Source of the DNA: Crocinitomicaceae bacterium
GTDB lineage: Bacteria > Bacteroidota > Bacteroidia > Flavobacteriales_D > Parvicellaceae
Direction of reading: 5' to 3'
DNA length: 64,000 nucleotides
NCBI GenBank assembly: GCA_002723085.1
Contig: PBNK01000001.1
Coordinates: forward strand, 1-64,000
Shown: positions 42,627 through 51,079 of the stretch, piece by piece
Numbering within the stretch: position 1 is the stretch's first letter
Layout of the letters: every line of letters starts with the position of its first letter
Made by a program: the position numbers and the translations under genes
The notes under the pieces: model-generated
Databases searched by the model: none
What the model was told of the DNA's origin: nothing
Seen by the model: only the letters and a program-made list of their open reading frames with translations

Positions 42627-45284
42627 TTAAAACCGAGCTACTAATTTAAGATTTAATCTTCTTGAAGTTAAAAAACTAGGAACAGAATATTGTCTTCCGC
42701 TAATGTCTCTTATCCAAGTATAGTTAGTTGTGTTTGAAATGTCCAATAAATTAAAAACTTCAAATGCAATCCACATGGATTCAATTTTGTGAACGATTGA
42801 TTTGCTGCTAAATTTTGATTTATCTGTTTTGCTGTGTATTAAATCTTTTGAAAAGCCTATGTCAATTCTTCTGTATAGAGAAGACCTTAAAGTGTCTGTA
42901 TATCTATCATCTCCTGGGGGGCCATATGGTAATCTTGTTCCGAAAAGAAGGTTTAAATTAACTTTCATTGTGCTCCATTTAATTTTTTCAGTATCCAAAT
43001 CATCTGGCATTTGGTCTTGAAAAAAAAGTGAAAATGATAATCTTTGATCAGTAGGTCTGGGAATGTAACCAGGTTCAATTTTGGTAGAGTCTACAGCAAT
43101 TTGATCCTGCGTATATCCATTTATAATTAATTCATCTTGAGCATTAAAATATTGATAGTAATGGTCATTATTAATGTCCTCTTGTGTTTTTAACCAACTC
43201 AAAGAAGCGTAAGATTGTATTCCTTTAACAAATTCACCGTTAATTTTAATGTCTAGACCAGTAGAATATCCTTTGGCTTTGTTTTCCCCATAATAATTGA
43301 CCCTTATGTTGTCAATTTCATAGGGAATAATATCTCTTAATATTTTGTAGTAGCATTCACTACCAATTTTAAATGGTCTGTTCCAAAATTTAACAATCAT
43401 ATCACCACCTGCGACAAAATGTATGGATTTTTGAGCTCTAATTTGAGGGTTTAATTCGCCATTTAAATTTCTTGCAGCTCTGTAAAATGGAGGTTGGTAA
43501 TAATATCCAGAAGCAATTTTTAAGGTGATGTCTTTTCGTTTGAGTTTACCTTCTTCTATTTTATATATAGCTGGTTTCCATTTTAAGTTTACTCTAGGAG
43601 ATAAAATAAATTCATTGTTATATGTCCAGTAATTTCCCCTTATTCCACCAGTAATTGTAAAAAATTGGTCGTCAGTAAATGAAGTGTCTATTGTAGCATT
43701 TGAATTAATGCTGTCCTTAATTCGAATAGTTTTTGGTTTATAAAATCGTATTCTATGTTGTAAATGTCCACTTAATCGATTACTTGATATGCTGTTGTTA
43801 GCATTTATTGTTTTGTTTAATACCAAATATTGGTAAGGAATATTTGATGGATTGGTATATCCAATACTGTCTTGATAATGGGGAATGCTAAATTTAGCAG
43901 AATCAATAAAATACCATTCATTTATAATGTTGCTAACTTCTTCGTGTTGTGCTTTAATTCCCCAGTCGGTTCTATTTCTTTCTTTTGTAAATGTTCCATT
44001 ATGATAGGCATTAATTACTTGCGCATTTAAACTGTTTCTAGCATGATGTAAAAAAGCGCCTACGCCTCTGTTATATGCAATTTCACCATATTCATCACTG
44101 CTTAAATCTCTCTCTAGTTCATCAAGTCTATATTCTCCTAGTACATCAAAATTTTCTGTTTCATCAGTTTGAAAGTATGTGGTGAAAAATTTAAGAGTTA
44201 AATTATCATTTACAGAATTTATTAATGAAATTGCACCCATATTTGTTTTAAACTGAGTGTTCTCTTGTCCTTCATAATAAACAGTGAATCTAAGTGCTTC
44301 ATTAATGCTACCCCAATTAGTTTCTCTATTTTGTGGTTTAACACTAAATAAATTATTTGCTGAAGTACCAAATAAACTTAATTTCCATTTTTCATTTAGA
44401 TAGTAATTTACCATTCCTTGAAAATCTCCAAATCTTGGTCGATATTCCCCTTTTGTGTCTAAAGCCCCCAGTAAATATGAGTTGGTTCGGTATCTGAGGC
44501 CAATGTTATAGTTTAATCTAGATGTTACTTTGTCTTGAACTTGCAATTGACCACCAAGTAAACTCGTTGTAAAATTTGCTCCAAACTCTTTGGCTTCTTT
44601 ATATGTTATATCTAAAACACTTGATAGTTTATCTCCATAAACTGCATCAAAGCCACCAGCAGAGAATAAAATATTATCGATCATTGATGGGTTTATAAAA
44701 CTTAACCCCTCTTGTTGTCCAGCTCTAGCTAAAAATGGCCTGTAAACTTCTATCCCGTTTACATATATTAAGTTTTCATCAAAATTACCTCCTCTAACAT
44801 TAAAGCCCGATGATAATTCGTTATTTTGACGAACACCAAAACCTAAAGAGGGCAGAAGGCTTTCAATATTAGAACTTGGAAGAGCTATGTTAGTTACGTC
44901 AATTGATGGAATTAATTCTATAGGCGACCCTCCAATATCTTTATGTTCAACTTCCACAGTTTTAAGAATTTTAGATTTCATTTTAATAATGACATTAATG
45001 CTTGTGTCATTTTTTGGAAAAATTGTTTTTTTTGTTTCTGTGTAATTGATATGAGAAATTAATAATGTTGTTTTCTTATCAATAGGAATATTAATTAAGA
45101 ATTCACCATTTTCATTACTAATGACCCCTTTTTTAGTTTCTGAAATAAGGATGTTGGCACCTATAATTTTATTATTCTTAAAGTCTGTAATTTTACCTTT
45201 AATAACGCAGGTTTCTTGAGAACAAATCGGGTTATTAATGAGAAAAAATAAACCAAAAAGTATGATTTGAAATCTATAGTTCAT
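42627..45284 (-). CDS. TonB-dependent outer-membrane receptor with carboxypeptidase-like N-terminal domain
   Basis: 885 residues from the ATG at 45284. This gives the signal peptide MNYRFQIILFGLFFLINN and starts one base from the upstream stop; a longer frame would add 13 charged residues ahead of it. Residues about 25-115 are a CarboxypepD_reg-like domain (CVIKGKITDFKNNKIIGANILI). The plug follows (about 125-240) with ALPSSNIESLLPSLGFGVRQNNELSSGFNVRGGNFDEN-type features, here SGFNVRGGNFDENLIYVNG. A 22-strand barrel fills the rest and ends RLNLKLVARF, with a C-terminal Phe. No SusD gene is adjacent, which argues against a glycan utilisation locus. Substrate unknown. Cotranscribed with a 211-residue partner upstream and a PyrR-like gene downstream. 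Confidence 0.88.
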   Translation of the reverse strand: MNYRFQIILFGLFFLINNPICSQETCVIKGKITDFKNNKIIGANILISETKKGVISNENGEFLINIPIDKKTTLLISHINYTETKKTIFPKNDTSINVIIKMKSKILKTVEVEHKDIGGSPIELIPSIDVTNIALPSSNIESLLPSLGFGVRQNNELSSGFNVRGGNFDENLIYVNGIEVYRPFLARAGQQEGLSFINPSMIDNILFSAGGFDAVYGDKLSSVLDITYKEAKEFGANFTTSLLGGQLQVQDKVTSRLNYNIGLRYRTNSYLLGALDTKGEYRPRFGDFQGMVNYYLNEKWKLSLFGTSANNLFSVKPQNRETNWGSINEALRFTVYYEGQENTQFKTNMGAISLINSVNDNLTLKFFTTYFQTDETENFDVLGEYRLDELERDLSSDEYGEIAYNRGVGAFLHHARNSLNAQVINAYHNGTFTKERNRTDWGIKAQHEEVSNIINEWYFIDSAKFSIPHYQDSIGYTNPSNIPYQYLVLNKTINANNSISSNRLSGHLQHRIRFYKPKTIRIKDSINSNATIDTSFTDDQFFTITGGIRGNYWTYNNEFILSPRVNLKWKPAIYKIEEGKLKRKDITLKIASGYYYQPPFYRAARNLNGELNPQIRAQKSIHFVAGGDMIVKFWNRPFKIGSECYYKILRDIIPYEIDNIRVNYYGENKAKGYSTGLDIKINGEFVKGIQSYASLSWLKTQEDINNDHYYQYFNAQDELIINGYTQDQIAVDSTKIEPGYIPRPTDQRLSFSLFFQDQMPDDLDTEKIKWSTMKVNLNLLFGTRLPYGPPGDDRYTDTLRSSLYRRIDIGFSKDLIHSKTDKSKFSSKSIVHKIESMWIAFEVFNLLDISNTTNYTWIRDISGRQYSVPSFLTSRRLNLKLVARF

Positions 45285-45285
45285 T

Positions 45286-45921
45286 TTATTTTTTCTTAAA
45301 ATCTCCTCTTTTCCATGCTTCAATAAATTTAATCCATGCTACTGGATTAAATAGCTGATTAGGTGGGTATTGACCTGCATAGTATAATTTAGTTTGAATT
45401 TGTTGTTGTTGCCATTTAAAATTTTGAGCTCCATCCATAGGAGTAAATTCCATTCTATCTTGTAATTGAGACCTGGAAAGGTTAGCTAATGCTCTTTGAT
45501 AATCATCATTGGGTATTTTGGTTTCAACAAAAGCTTTGGCAAATTGCTCTTTTGAAGGCCATGGATATATTGTAGCGGTTTTAAGCATAATGGTGTCTTC
45601 AAACATTATTTGAATCAACGAATATTTGTTGGTGGTTAATGTGTCAGGGATAATAAATTCCGCATTTTTATAGCCAACACTAGAAAATCTAATAACATCA
45701 TTAGGTTTAGCCACAAAAGAAAAGTATCCAAAGAAATCAGTAATAGTTCCTCTTCTTGTAGATTTATCAATAACAGTACAATAAGGTAATGGTTTTAAAC
45801 TGTCTTGAGTAACAACAATTCCACTAAATTGAATATATAAAGAGTCGTTTTTATTTTGCTGTGAAATTCCAGAAAATAAGAGCAATACAAAAAGATATAA
45901 AAAGATAAATTTTATCTTCAT
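45286..45921 (-). CDS. Secreted carboxypeptidase-like regulatory domain protein
   Basis: 211 residues. The signal peptide (about 1-22) ends FSGISQ. Residues 30-105 are a CarboxypepD_reg-like Ig domain: FSGIVVTQDSLKPLPYCTVI, RGTITDFFGYFSFVAK, IRFSSVGYKNAEF. The C-terminal half is helical and Trp/Gln-rich, with YPWPSKEQFAKAF, MEFTPMDGAQNFKWQQQ, and a basic tail (WKRGDFKKK). Such proteins recur beside TonB receptors in Bacteroidota; a role as receptor partner or in envelope assembly is inferred from context only. The TonB receptor gene starts one base after its stop. Confidence 0.72.
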   Translation of the reverse strand: MKIKFIFLYLFVLLLFSGISQQNKNDSLYIQFSGIVVTQDSLKPLPYCTVIDKSTRRGTITDFFGYFSFVAKPNDVIRFSSVGYKNAEFIIPDTLTTNKYSLIQIMFEDTIMLKTATIYPWPSKEQFAKAFVETKIPNDDYQRALANLSRSQLQDRMEFTPMDGAQNFKWQQQQIQTKLYYAGQYPPNQLFNPVAWIKFIEAWKRGDFKKK

Positions 45922-45958
45922 TTTTAATCAACCTAAATTAACTATATTTATTGTGTAA

Positions 45959-47062
45959 ATGTATAAATTCTTTAAACGGTTTATGAGATATTTTAATAAG
46001 ATATTATCCTCAATTTTTTTTGTTTTTTTATTAACGCCATTTTATACGCAAATTTCCATAACTGATAACGATTTATCTAATTCAGGATCTAATCATGTTT
46101 TTTCAGAAATATTAGTGGACCAATCTTTAAATTTTAAGAACACTGGAGCTAATTATAGTTGGGATTTTAGTAATGTTCAATACATCAAACAAGATTCATT
46201 GTCGAATATTTCTGTTTCTTCAACCCCTCTTTTATATCAGTTTTACTTTAATAACTTTTTATTATATCCCGATTATTTAGCAAGTTATGCTCTATCTGGA
46301 TCTGATTTTTCTGATCCTTTAGGAGTTTTAAGCCTTTCAAATAATTATAATTATTATAAACTTTCATCTTCAGCATTAAATTTAGTAGGTTTTGGAACTA
46401 CAGTTTCTTTTAATTCATCTCCCGGATTACCTACATCTGTAAGATATGACACTATAGATCAGATATATCCATTGCCAATGATTTATGGAACTACTGATTC
46501 AACATCAGCTTATTATTTAGCCAATATTCCATCTTTTGGAAGTTATGGACAATCCATAAAAAGAAAAGTTGAAGTTGATGGATGGGGAACTTTAACTACA
46601 CCATACAGTAATTATGATGTGTTAAGAGTGAAAACCATATTGTATCAAGTTGATACATTTTATATCGATACATTTCAAGTTGGAAATTCTATCAATCGCC
46701 CAATAGTAGAAAGTTATGAATGGTGGGCTAAAAACATTGGATTTCCAGTTTTAAAAGTTGAATATCAAAACAACTTAATAACTAATGGTTGGTATGCTGA
46801 TCAATTACATGTTGGATTTGGTGATTTTAATTATGATGATTTATTATTGTATCCGAACCCTACAGAAGGAGAATTAATTATTAAAACAAATTTATCTGAA
46901 AATAATTTTATTTATTTTTCAGTGTATAATATTTTAGGAAGTCAAGTTTTTAAAGGAAAAACAAGAAATAAAATATCATTAAGCATGGTGCCTTCAGGAT
47001 TTTATTTTATTGAATTAAATATTAATAATCAATCTAAGGTTTTAAAAATTCAGAAAATTTAA
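45959..47062 (+). CDS. Secreted protein with T9SS type A sorting domain
   Basis: 367 residues from the ATG at 45959; an internal ATG at 45983 (MRYFNKILSSIFF) would also give a complete signal peptide, which ends PFYTQ. The mature part (about 35-285) is beta-rich with GANYSWDFSNVQYIKQDS, an extended Ser/Tyr-rich stretch, and RKVEVDGWGTLTTPYSNYDVLRVKTI, a segment that I have seen in many uncharacterised Bacteroidota surface proteins. The type A sorting domain covers the last 75 residues: LLLYPNPTEGELII, YFSVYNILGSQVFKG, MVPSGFYFIEL, ending KVLKIQKI. It is exported by Sec plus T9SS. Its TAA shares the TTAA at 47059-47062 with the convergent ZIP transporter gene. Confidence 0.83.
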   Translation: MYKFFKRFMRYFNKILSSIFFVFLLTPFYTQISITDNDLSNSGSNHVFSEILVDQSLNFKNTGANYSWDFSNVQYIKQDSLSNISVSSTPLLYQFYFNNFLLYPDYLASYALSGSDFSDPLGVLSLSNNYNYYKLSSSALNLVGFGTTVSFNSSPGLPTSVRYDTIDQIYPLPMIYGTTDSTSAYYLANIPSFGSYGQSIKRKVEVDGWGTLTTPYSNYDVLRVKTILYQVDTFYIDTFQVGNSINRPIVESYEWWAKNIGFPVLKVEYQNNLITNGWYADQLHVGFGDFNYDDLLLYPNPTEGELIIKTNLSENNFIYFSVYNILGSQVFKGKTRNKISLSMVPSGFYFIELNINNQSKVLKIQKI

Positions 47063-47802
47063 ATTCCGAAAGAAATTAAACCAATAATAAAACCTAAAGA
47101 AATTAAAATTAAATTTTTCCATTTGTCATTACTTGAGTGGTGGTCTTCAAAAATTAGAAGTGTAGTAATATGTAATAGCATTCCTGTTGAAACAGCAAGG
47201 AAAATGGTTGAAATTTCAGCAAAATTAGAATTGCTAGAAAAGTATTTTCCAAAAACAGCACCTGCAGGAGCAGTAAGTGCAAATATTATAAAGAGTAAAT
47301 ACTTTTTAATGTTTGAATTAAAAACCCTATTAAATAACATCATAAGCACGGCTGCAACAGGTAGTTTATGCACTAAAATCATCAAAAAATAAACTAAAGA
47401 AATTCCATCTTCAATGTCGTAATGTTCATGTACATGATCATGCGTTTGATGTATTGAATTAAGTGGAAGCGCTTCAATAAATGAGTGAAGAGATATTCCA
47501 AAAAATATTGGGATAACTTTAGTTTCAGTTAATTTCCCATGTAAGTGAATGTGTCCATGTTCAATACCTTTAGAAAGGAGTTCTAAAATTATTTGAATAA
47601 CAAATCCAATTAGAATAAAAAGTCCAATATAAATGTTGGGTTTTTGGAAAAGTTCAGGGAATATATGAAGGCATATTAAAGAAAGAACAAAAGATACACT
47701 TAATGGAATTATATATTTGTTGTATTGATTAAGTTTTTCTTTTAGAACGTCAGCAATTAGGCCTATTAAAACAACGCTTGTCGCAAGAATAATAATATAC
47801 AT
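47059..47802 (-). CDS. ZIP family metal transporter
   Basis: 247 residues with about eight transmembrane helices. The two metal-site helices read LHSFIEALPLN (fourth) and HKLPVAAVL (fifth), the ZIP H-x3-E and H-x-P motifs. The second lacks the usual Glu (HNIPEG in many ZIPs), which may alter selectivity. A His-rich loop precedes and follows the first of them (HGHIHLHGK and HQTHDHVHEHYD), typical of cytoplasmic metal-buffering loops. Predicted uptake of zinc or related divalent metals across the inner membrane. Its ATG directly abuts the stop codon of the upstream methyltransferase gene, so the two are in one transcript. Confidence 0.85.
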   Translation of the reverse strand: MYIIILATSVVLIGLIADVLKEKLNQYNKYIIPLSVSFVLSLICLHIFPELFQKPNIYIGLFILIGFVIQIILELLSKGIEHGHIHLHGKLTETKVIPIFFGISLHSFIEALPLNSIHQTHDHVHEHYDIEDGISLVYFLMILVHKLPVAAVLMMLFNRVFNSNIKKYLLFIIFALTAPAGAVFGKYFSSNSNFAEISTIFLAVSTGMLLHITTLLIFEDHHSSNDKWKNLILISLGFIIGLISFGI

Positions 47803-48537
47803 TTAGTTATTTTTTAAGGCAGTAATAATTAATCTGTTACTATTTTCGTTGTATTCTTCAAGATTGTAGTTGCCAAAAGTTTTATTAATTGTAAAATTAG
47901 ACTTTTTTAAAATTTCACTAAACATTTTTAAATTAATTAACTGAACTTTTTCATAGAAATGTTTTTCCTTATTTTTTTGATTTATATAAATATCTTTAAT
48001 TATAAAATTATTTTCAATTTTTCTTGAAATAGTGTATTTAGTTTTGTTAACTATTTTTATTTCATTTTTTACAAGGTTATTGATTACTTTTTCTGGATTA
48101 AGATAGTCTATAACAATAAGTCCATTTTTCTTTAAGTGTTTATTGCAATTGTCTAAAACTAAAGAATTGTCATTGAAGTTTTCAAAGTATCCAAAACTGG
48201 TAAATAAGTTAAAAATAAAATCAAATTTTTTATTTAAGCTAAAATTTCTCATGTCACCTGTAAGGAATTTTAGATTTTCTTTGTTAAATTTTTTCGCAAT
48301 ATTAATGCTGTTTTTAGATAGATCAATACCTGTTACTTTTTGAAAATAATTACTCATTTTTAAGGCGTGTCTACCTTTTCCACAAGCTAAATCAAGAACT
48401 TCACTACATGGGTCTAATTCTAGTTTGTTTATAAGGTTTTCAATAAAAATATTCGCTTCATCTTCATCTCTGTTTTTATATAATTCATGATAAAAATTTG
48501 TGTCAAACCATGATTCAAACCATATTTCTTTATTCAT
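47803..48537 (-). CDS. Class I SAM-dependent methyltransferase
   Basis: 244 residues. The SAM-binding motif I is VLDLACGKGRHAL near residue 42, followed by motif Post-I VTGIDLSKNSI with the acidic residue that binds the ribose. FLTGDMRNFSL provides motif II and FDFIFNLFTSFGYFEN motif III. The N-terminus (IWFESWFDTNFYHELYKNRDE) matches a common Bacteroidota subfamily whose substrate is unknown. The Lys/Asn-rich C-terminal third probably holds the substrate site. A TATATTTG box lies only five bases before the ATG, so the transcript may be leaderless. It is followed without gap by the ZIP transporter gene; no functional link is evident. Confidence 0.85.
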   Translation of the reverse strand: MNKEIWFESWFDTNFYHELYKNRDEDEANIFIENLINKLELDPCSEVLDLACGKGRHALKMSNYFQKVTGIDLSKNSINIAKKFNKENLKFLTGDMRNFSLNKKFDFIFNLFTSFGYFENFNDNSLVLDNCNKHLKKNGLIVIDYLNPEKVINNLVKNEIKIVNKTKYTISRKIENNFIIKDIYINQKNKEKHFYEKVQLINLKMFSEILKKSNFTINKTFGNYNLEEYNENSNRLIITALKNN

Positions 48538-48542
48538 AAATG

Positions 48543-48550
48543 CAAATATA
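48543..48550 (-). promoter_or_regulatory. Promoter -7 box of the methyltransferase-ZIP operon
   Basis: The minus strand reads TATATTTG, with five bases between the box and the ATG at 48537. A transcript from it would start at or just next to the start codon. Confidence 0.45.
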
Positions 48551-48602
48551 TGTATTGGTTTATTATCATAATTGTTTAAAAATCACTTTTTTATGTTAAA
48601 GA

Positions 48603-48635
48603 TTTGAGTTTTAATTTTAGTATTTATTATATTTG
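48603..48635 (+). promoter_or_regulatory. Promoter of the siaB-siaC operon
   Basis: TTTG (48603-48606), a 21-base spacer and TATATTTG (48628-48635), with the ATG 16 bases further on. Both elements match the consensus. Confidence 0.65.
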
Positions 48636-48651
48636 AATGAATTAAAAATCG

Positions 48652-49206
48652 ATGGATACATTCGACCTTTATAGTTTGATGGAAAGAGATCATGTGTTGT
48701 TGGCCTTTAAAGGTTCAATAACTTCTGATTTACTTACATCAGTTCTTCAGATTATGGAGTCGAAAATGGATGATTTGAACGATGCTCCTAAAACAAAGAG
48801 AAGAGTTTTTAATGTTTTAGTTGAGTGTCTTCAAAATTTATACCATCATATTGATGATTTTCAAATTGAAGGAGAACCTATGGAGGTTGCTTTAAAGAAA
48901 TCAGCAATATTTAGTATAAGTAGAACAGAAGAATCTTATAATATTATTACTGGTAATTTTATTCATAAGAGCAATGTTTCTACTGTGACTGAAAAAATCG
49001 ATTTCATTAATTCATTAAATAAAGACGAATTAAAACAACACTATAAAAAAATGTTGTCTAATGGGGAAATGAGTGAAAAAGGTGGAGGAGGCCTAGGTTT
49101 TATTGATATTGCAAAAAAATCTGGCGAAAAATTGATTTATAAAATTAGAGAAATTGATCCAAATTACTCATTCTTTACATTAACAGTTAAAATATCAAAA
49201 AACTAA
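48652..49206 (+). CDS. SiaB family protein kinase (DUF6272)
   Basis: 184 residues, cytoplasmic, a small GHKL-type ATPase. It resembles SiaB, the kinase that phosphorylates the regulator SiaC in Pseudomonas aeruginosa. LVECLQNLYHHIDDF near residue 58-72 holds the N-box Asn and its helix, and SEKGGGGLGFIDIAKKSGE near 140-158 is the Gly-rich ATP-lid motif. The opening LMERDHVLLAFKGSITSDLLTSVLQIME is typical for the family. The siaC-like gene follows after four bases. In Pseudomonas the module also contains the phosphatase SiaA and the diguanylate cyclase SiaD; neither is here. The pair is probably a partner-switching signalling module with an unidentified output. Confidence 0.85.
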   Translation: MDTFDLYSLMERDHVLLAFKGSITSDLLTSVLQIMESKMDDLNDAPKTKRRVFNVLVECLQNLYHHIDDFQIEGEPMEVALKKSAIFSISRTEESYNIITGNFIHKSNVSTVTEKIDFINSLNKDELKQHYKKMLSNGEMSEKGGGGLGFIDIAKKSGEKLIYKIREIDPNYSFFTLTVKISKN

Positions 49207-49210
49207 AACT

Positions 49211-49585
49211 ATGGATGATTTAAAAATTGAAGGTTCTGCTAAAACTCCAACTGTTGAGTTCAATTCTAATGGCGATTTACATTTAAAAGGTAGGTCTATA
49301 CCGGAAAATTCAATTGAATTTTATAAACCTATTATAGATTGGATTGGGAATTATGGAGAAAATGTAAATACAGAAACTGTATTAAATGTTCAATTAGAAT
49401 ATTTTAACACCAGTTCTTCAAAGTGCATCCTTGATGTGTTTAAAAAACTTGAGACATTAAGTGGTTCTAAAGTGAGTATTAAATGGCATTATGAAGAAGA
49501 TGATGAGGATATGCTCGAAGCTGGTGAGGACTACGAGGCAATTATTGATTTGCCTTTTGAAATGATTGAGGTAGAAGAGATTTAA
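49211..49585 (+). CDS. SiaC family regulatory phosphoprotein (DUF1987)
   Basis: 124 residues, standard for the family, with a STAS-like fold. The N-terminus IEGSAKTPTVEFNSNGDLHLKGRSIPEN is the DUF1987 hallmark, followed by FYKPIIDWI. LNVQLEYFNTSSSKCILDVFKKL contains the expected phospho-acceptor, the Thr67/Ser68 region, equivalent to the Ser/Thr of anti-anti-sigma-like proteins. The acidic end YEEDDEDMLEAGEDYEAIIDLPFE completes the fold. In Pseudomonas, unphosphorylated SiaC activates the diguanylate cyclase SiaD; Bacteroidota generally have few such cyclases, so the target here is likely something else. Cotranscribed with siaB and ended by the hairpin at 49606-49633. Confidence 0.88.
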   Translation: MDDLKIEGSAKTPTVEFNSNGDLHLKGRSIPENSIEFYKPIIDWIGNYGENVNTETVLNVQLEYFNTSSSKCILDVFKKLETLSGSKVSIKWHYEEDDEDMLEAGEDYEAIIDLPFEMIEVEEI

Positions 49586-49605
49586 ATGTTGAATTTTTAT
49601 TTTAA

Positions 49606-49633
49606 GGCTGTCCATAGAGACAGCCTTTTTTTT
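49606..49633 (+). terminator. Intrinsic terminator abutting the cmk start codon
   Basis: GGCTGTC and GACAGCC pair around a six-base loop and are followed by eight T. The hairpin ends the siaB-siaC transcript, but its T run finishes four bases before the cmk ATG at 49638. Confidence 0.85.
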
Positions 49634-49637
49634 GTCT

Positions 49638-50330
49638 ATGAAAAATAGTTTAGTTATAACTTTAGATGGTCATTCAGCTTGTGGGAAAAGTACATTAGCT
49701 AAGTTGATTGCTAAAGAAATGAATTATAAGTATATAGATACAGGAGCTATGTATAGGGCAATTACATTTTTTTTTGATGACAATTGTTTAATTGATAATC
49801 AAGGTTTACTAAAAAATAATGCTTTTGATTATTTAGATAAAATTAAAATTGGATTTTCTAAATTGGATGAAAAAGGACAAAGTTTTGTTACTTTAAATGG
49901 AGTTGTTGTTGAATCTAAAATAAGAAATTTAGAAATTTCAAATTTAGTTAGTGAAGTAAGTAAACATAAACCTATTAGAAGAAAAATGGTAGAAATTCAA
50001 CAAAGCTATTCTTCAGATGGTGGTTTGGTTATGGATGGAAGAGATATTGGTAGTGTAGTTTTTCCAAATGCAGACATAAAATTTTGGGTTACAGCTTCAT
50101 CAAAAACAAGAGCTAAAAGACGCTTATCCGAAATGCTAGATAAAAATATTAAGGTAGATTTAAAAGACGTTATAGACAATATTTCAAGAAGAGATTATGA
50201 AGATCAAAATAGAAAAGAAAGCCCTTTAATAAAACCAATTGGAGCAATTGAAATTGATAATTCAAATCTTTCTATTAATCAAACATTAGATTTGGCAATG
50301 AATCATGTAAATTCATTGTTGAATAAATAA
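49638..50330 (+). CDS. cmk: Cytidylate kinase
   Basis: 230 residues from the ATG at 49638; a TTG two codons upstream lies in the terminator T run and is disfavoured. It phosphorylates CMP and dCMP with ATP. The P-loop reads GHSACGKSTLAK, with Ala-Cys where Ser-Gly is more usual. YIDTGAMYRAITF, MDGRDIGSVVFPNADIKFW and ASSKTRAKRR for substrate and lid are typical. The end RRDYEDQNRKESPLIKP is a conserved cmk segment. It is followed five bases later by truA and then an ABC exporter, probably one operon. No promoter of its own is obvious; transcription must come through or from within the hairpin region just upstream. Confidence 0.93.
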   Translation: MKNSLVITLDGHSACGKSTLAKLIAKEMNYKYIDTGAMYRAITFFFDDNCLIDNQGLLKNNAFDYLDKIKIGFSKLDEKGQSFVTLNGVVVESKIRNLEISNLVSEVSKHKPIRRKMVEIQQSYSSDGGLVMDGRDIGSVVFPNADIKFWVTASSKTRAKRRLSEMLDKNIKVDLKDVIDNISRRDYEDQNRKESPLIKPIGAIEIDNSNLSINQTLDLAMNHVNSLLNK

Positions 50331-50335
50331 ATTCA

Positions 50336-51079
50336 ATGAAAAGGTATTTTTTTGAATGTTCTTATAATGGAAGCAACTATCACGGTTGGCAATCACAACT
50401 TAATGCTGTTTCTGTGCAAGAAGTAATTCAAAGTTCCATAAAGAAGTTTTTTGATGAAAAAAAAATTTCAATTGTTGGTTGTGGACGTACTGATACAGGT
50501 GTTCATGCAAATCAATATTTTTTTCATATGGATACTAGTATTGAAATAGTTCATGAGGATTTTATCTATAAATTAAATAATATTCTTCCAAAAGATATTT
50601 CAGTTTACAGTATTTGGTCAGTTAACTCTGATTTTCATGCTAGGTTTTCTGCTGAGAAAAGAACCTACAGATATTTTATATCAATTAATAAGAATCCTTT
50701 TACAGAAAAGTTTTCACATTTAATTAAAGAAAAATTAGATATTAATTTAATGAATAAATGTGCTTTGGAACTTTTAAAACATAAAGATTTCACTTCTTTT
50801 AGTAAATTGAATACAGATGTAAAAAATAACTTATGTCATATTTTTGAAGCTTTTTGGTTACAAAATAATGGCCAATTGATTTTTCAAATTTCGGCTAACA
50901 GATTTCTAAGAAATATGGTTAGAGCTATTGTAGGAACGATGATTGATGTTGGAAAAGGAAAGTTATCTCTAGACGATTTTAATAAAATAATTAAGGATAA
51001 AGATAGAGCCAATGCAGGTTTTTCAGCTCCAGCTAAGGGGTTGTTTTTACATGAAGTTAAATATCCAAATTGGCCATGA
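50336..51079 (+). CDS. truA: tRNA pseudouridine(38-40) synthase
   Basis: 247 residues, usual length. It isomerises uridines 38-40 in the anticodon stem of tRNAs. RYFFECSYNGSNYHGWQSQ opens the protein, the catalytic Asp53 is in GCGRTDTGVHA, and HMDTS, LPKDISVYS, FHARFSAEKRTYRYFI and SANRFLRNMVRAIVGTMIDVGKGK are all TruA signatures. The stop overlaps the start of the downstream ABC transporter gene by four bases (ATGA at 51076-51079). The upstream cmk gene ends five bases before. Confidence 0.95.
   Translation: MKRYFFECSYNGSNYHGWQSQLNAVSVQEVIQSSIKKFFDEKKISIVGCGRTDTGVHANQYFFHMDTSIEIVHEDFIYKLNNILPKDISVYSIWSVNSDFHARFSAEKRTYRYFISINKNPFTEKFSHLIKEKLDINLMNKCALELLKHKDFTSFSKLNTDVKNNLCHIFEAFWLQNNGQLIFQISANRFLRNMVRAIVGTMIDVGKGKLSLDDFNKIIKDKDRANAGFSAPAKGLFLHEVKYPNWP

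Noticed and set aside
42627-45921. Polysaccharide utilisation locus (SusC/SusD)
   Set aside because: The TonB receptor has no SusD gene, glycoside hydrolase or sensor gene beside it; its partner is a small carboxypeptidase-like domain protein.
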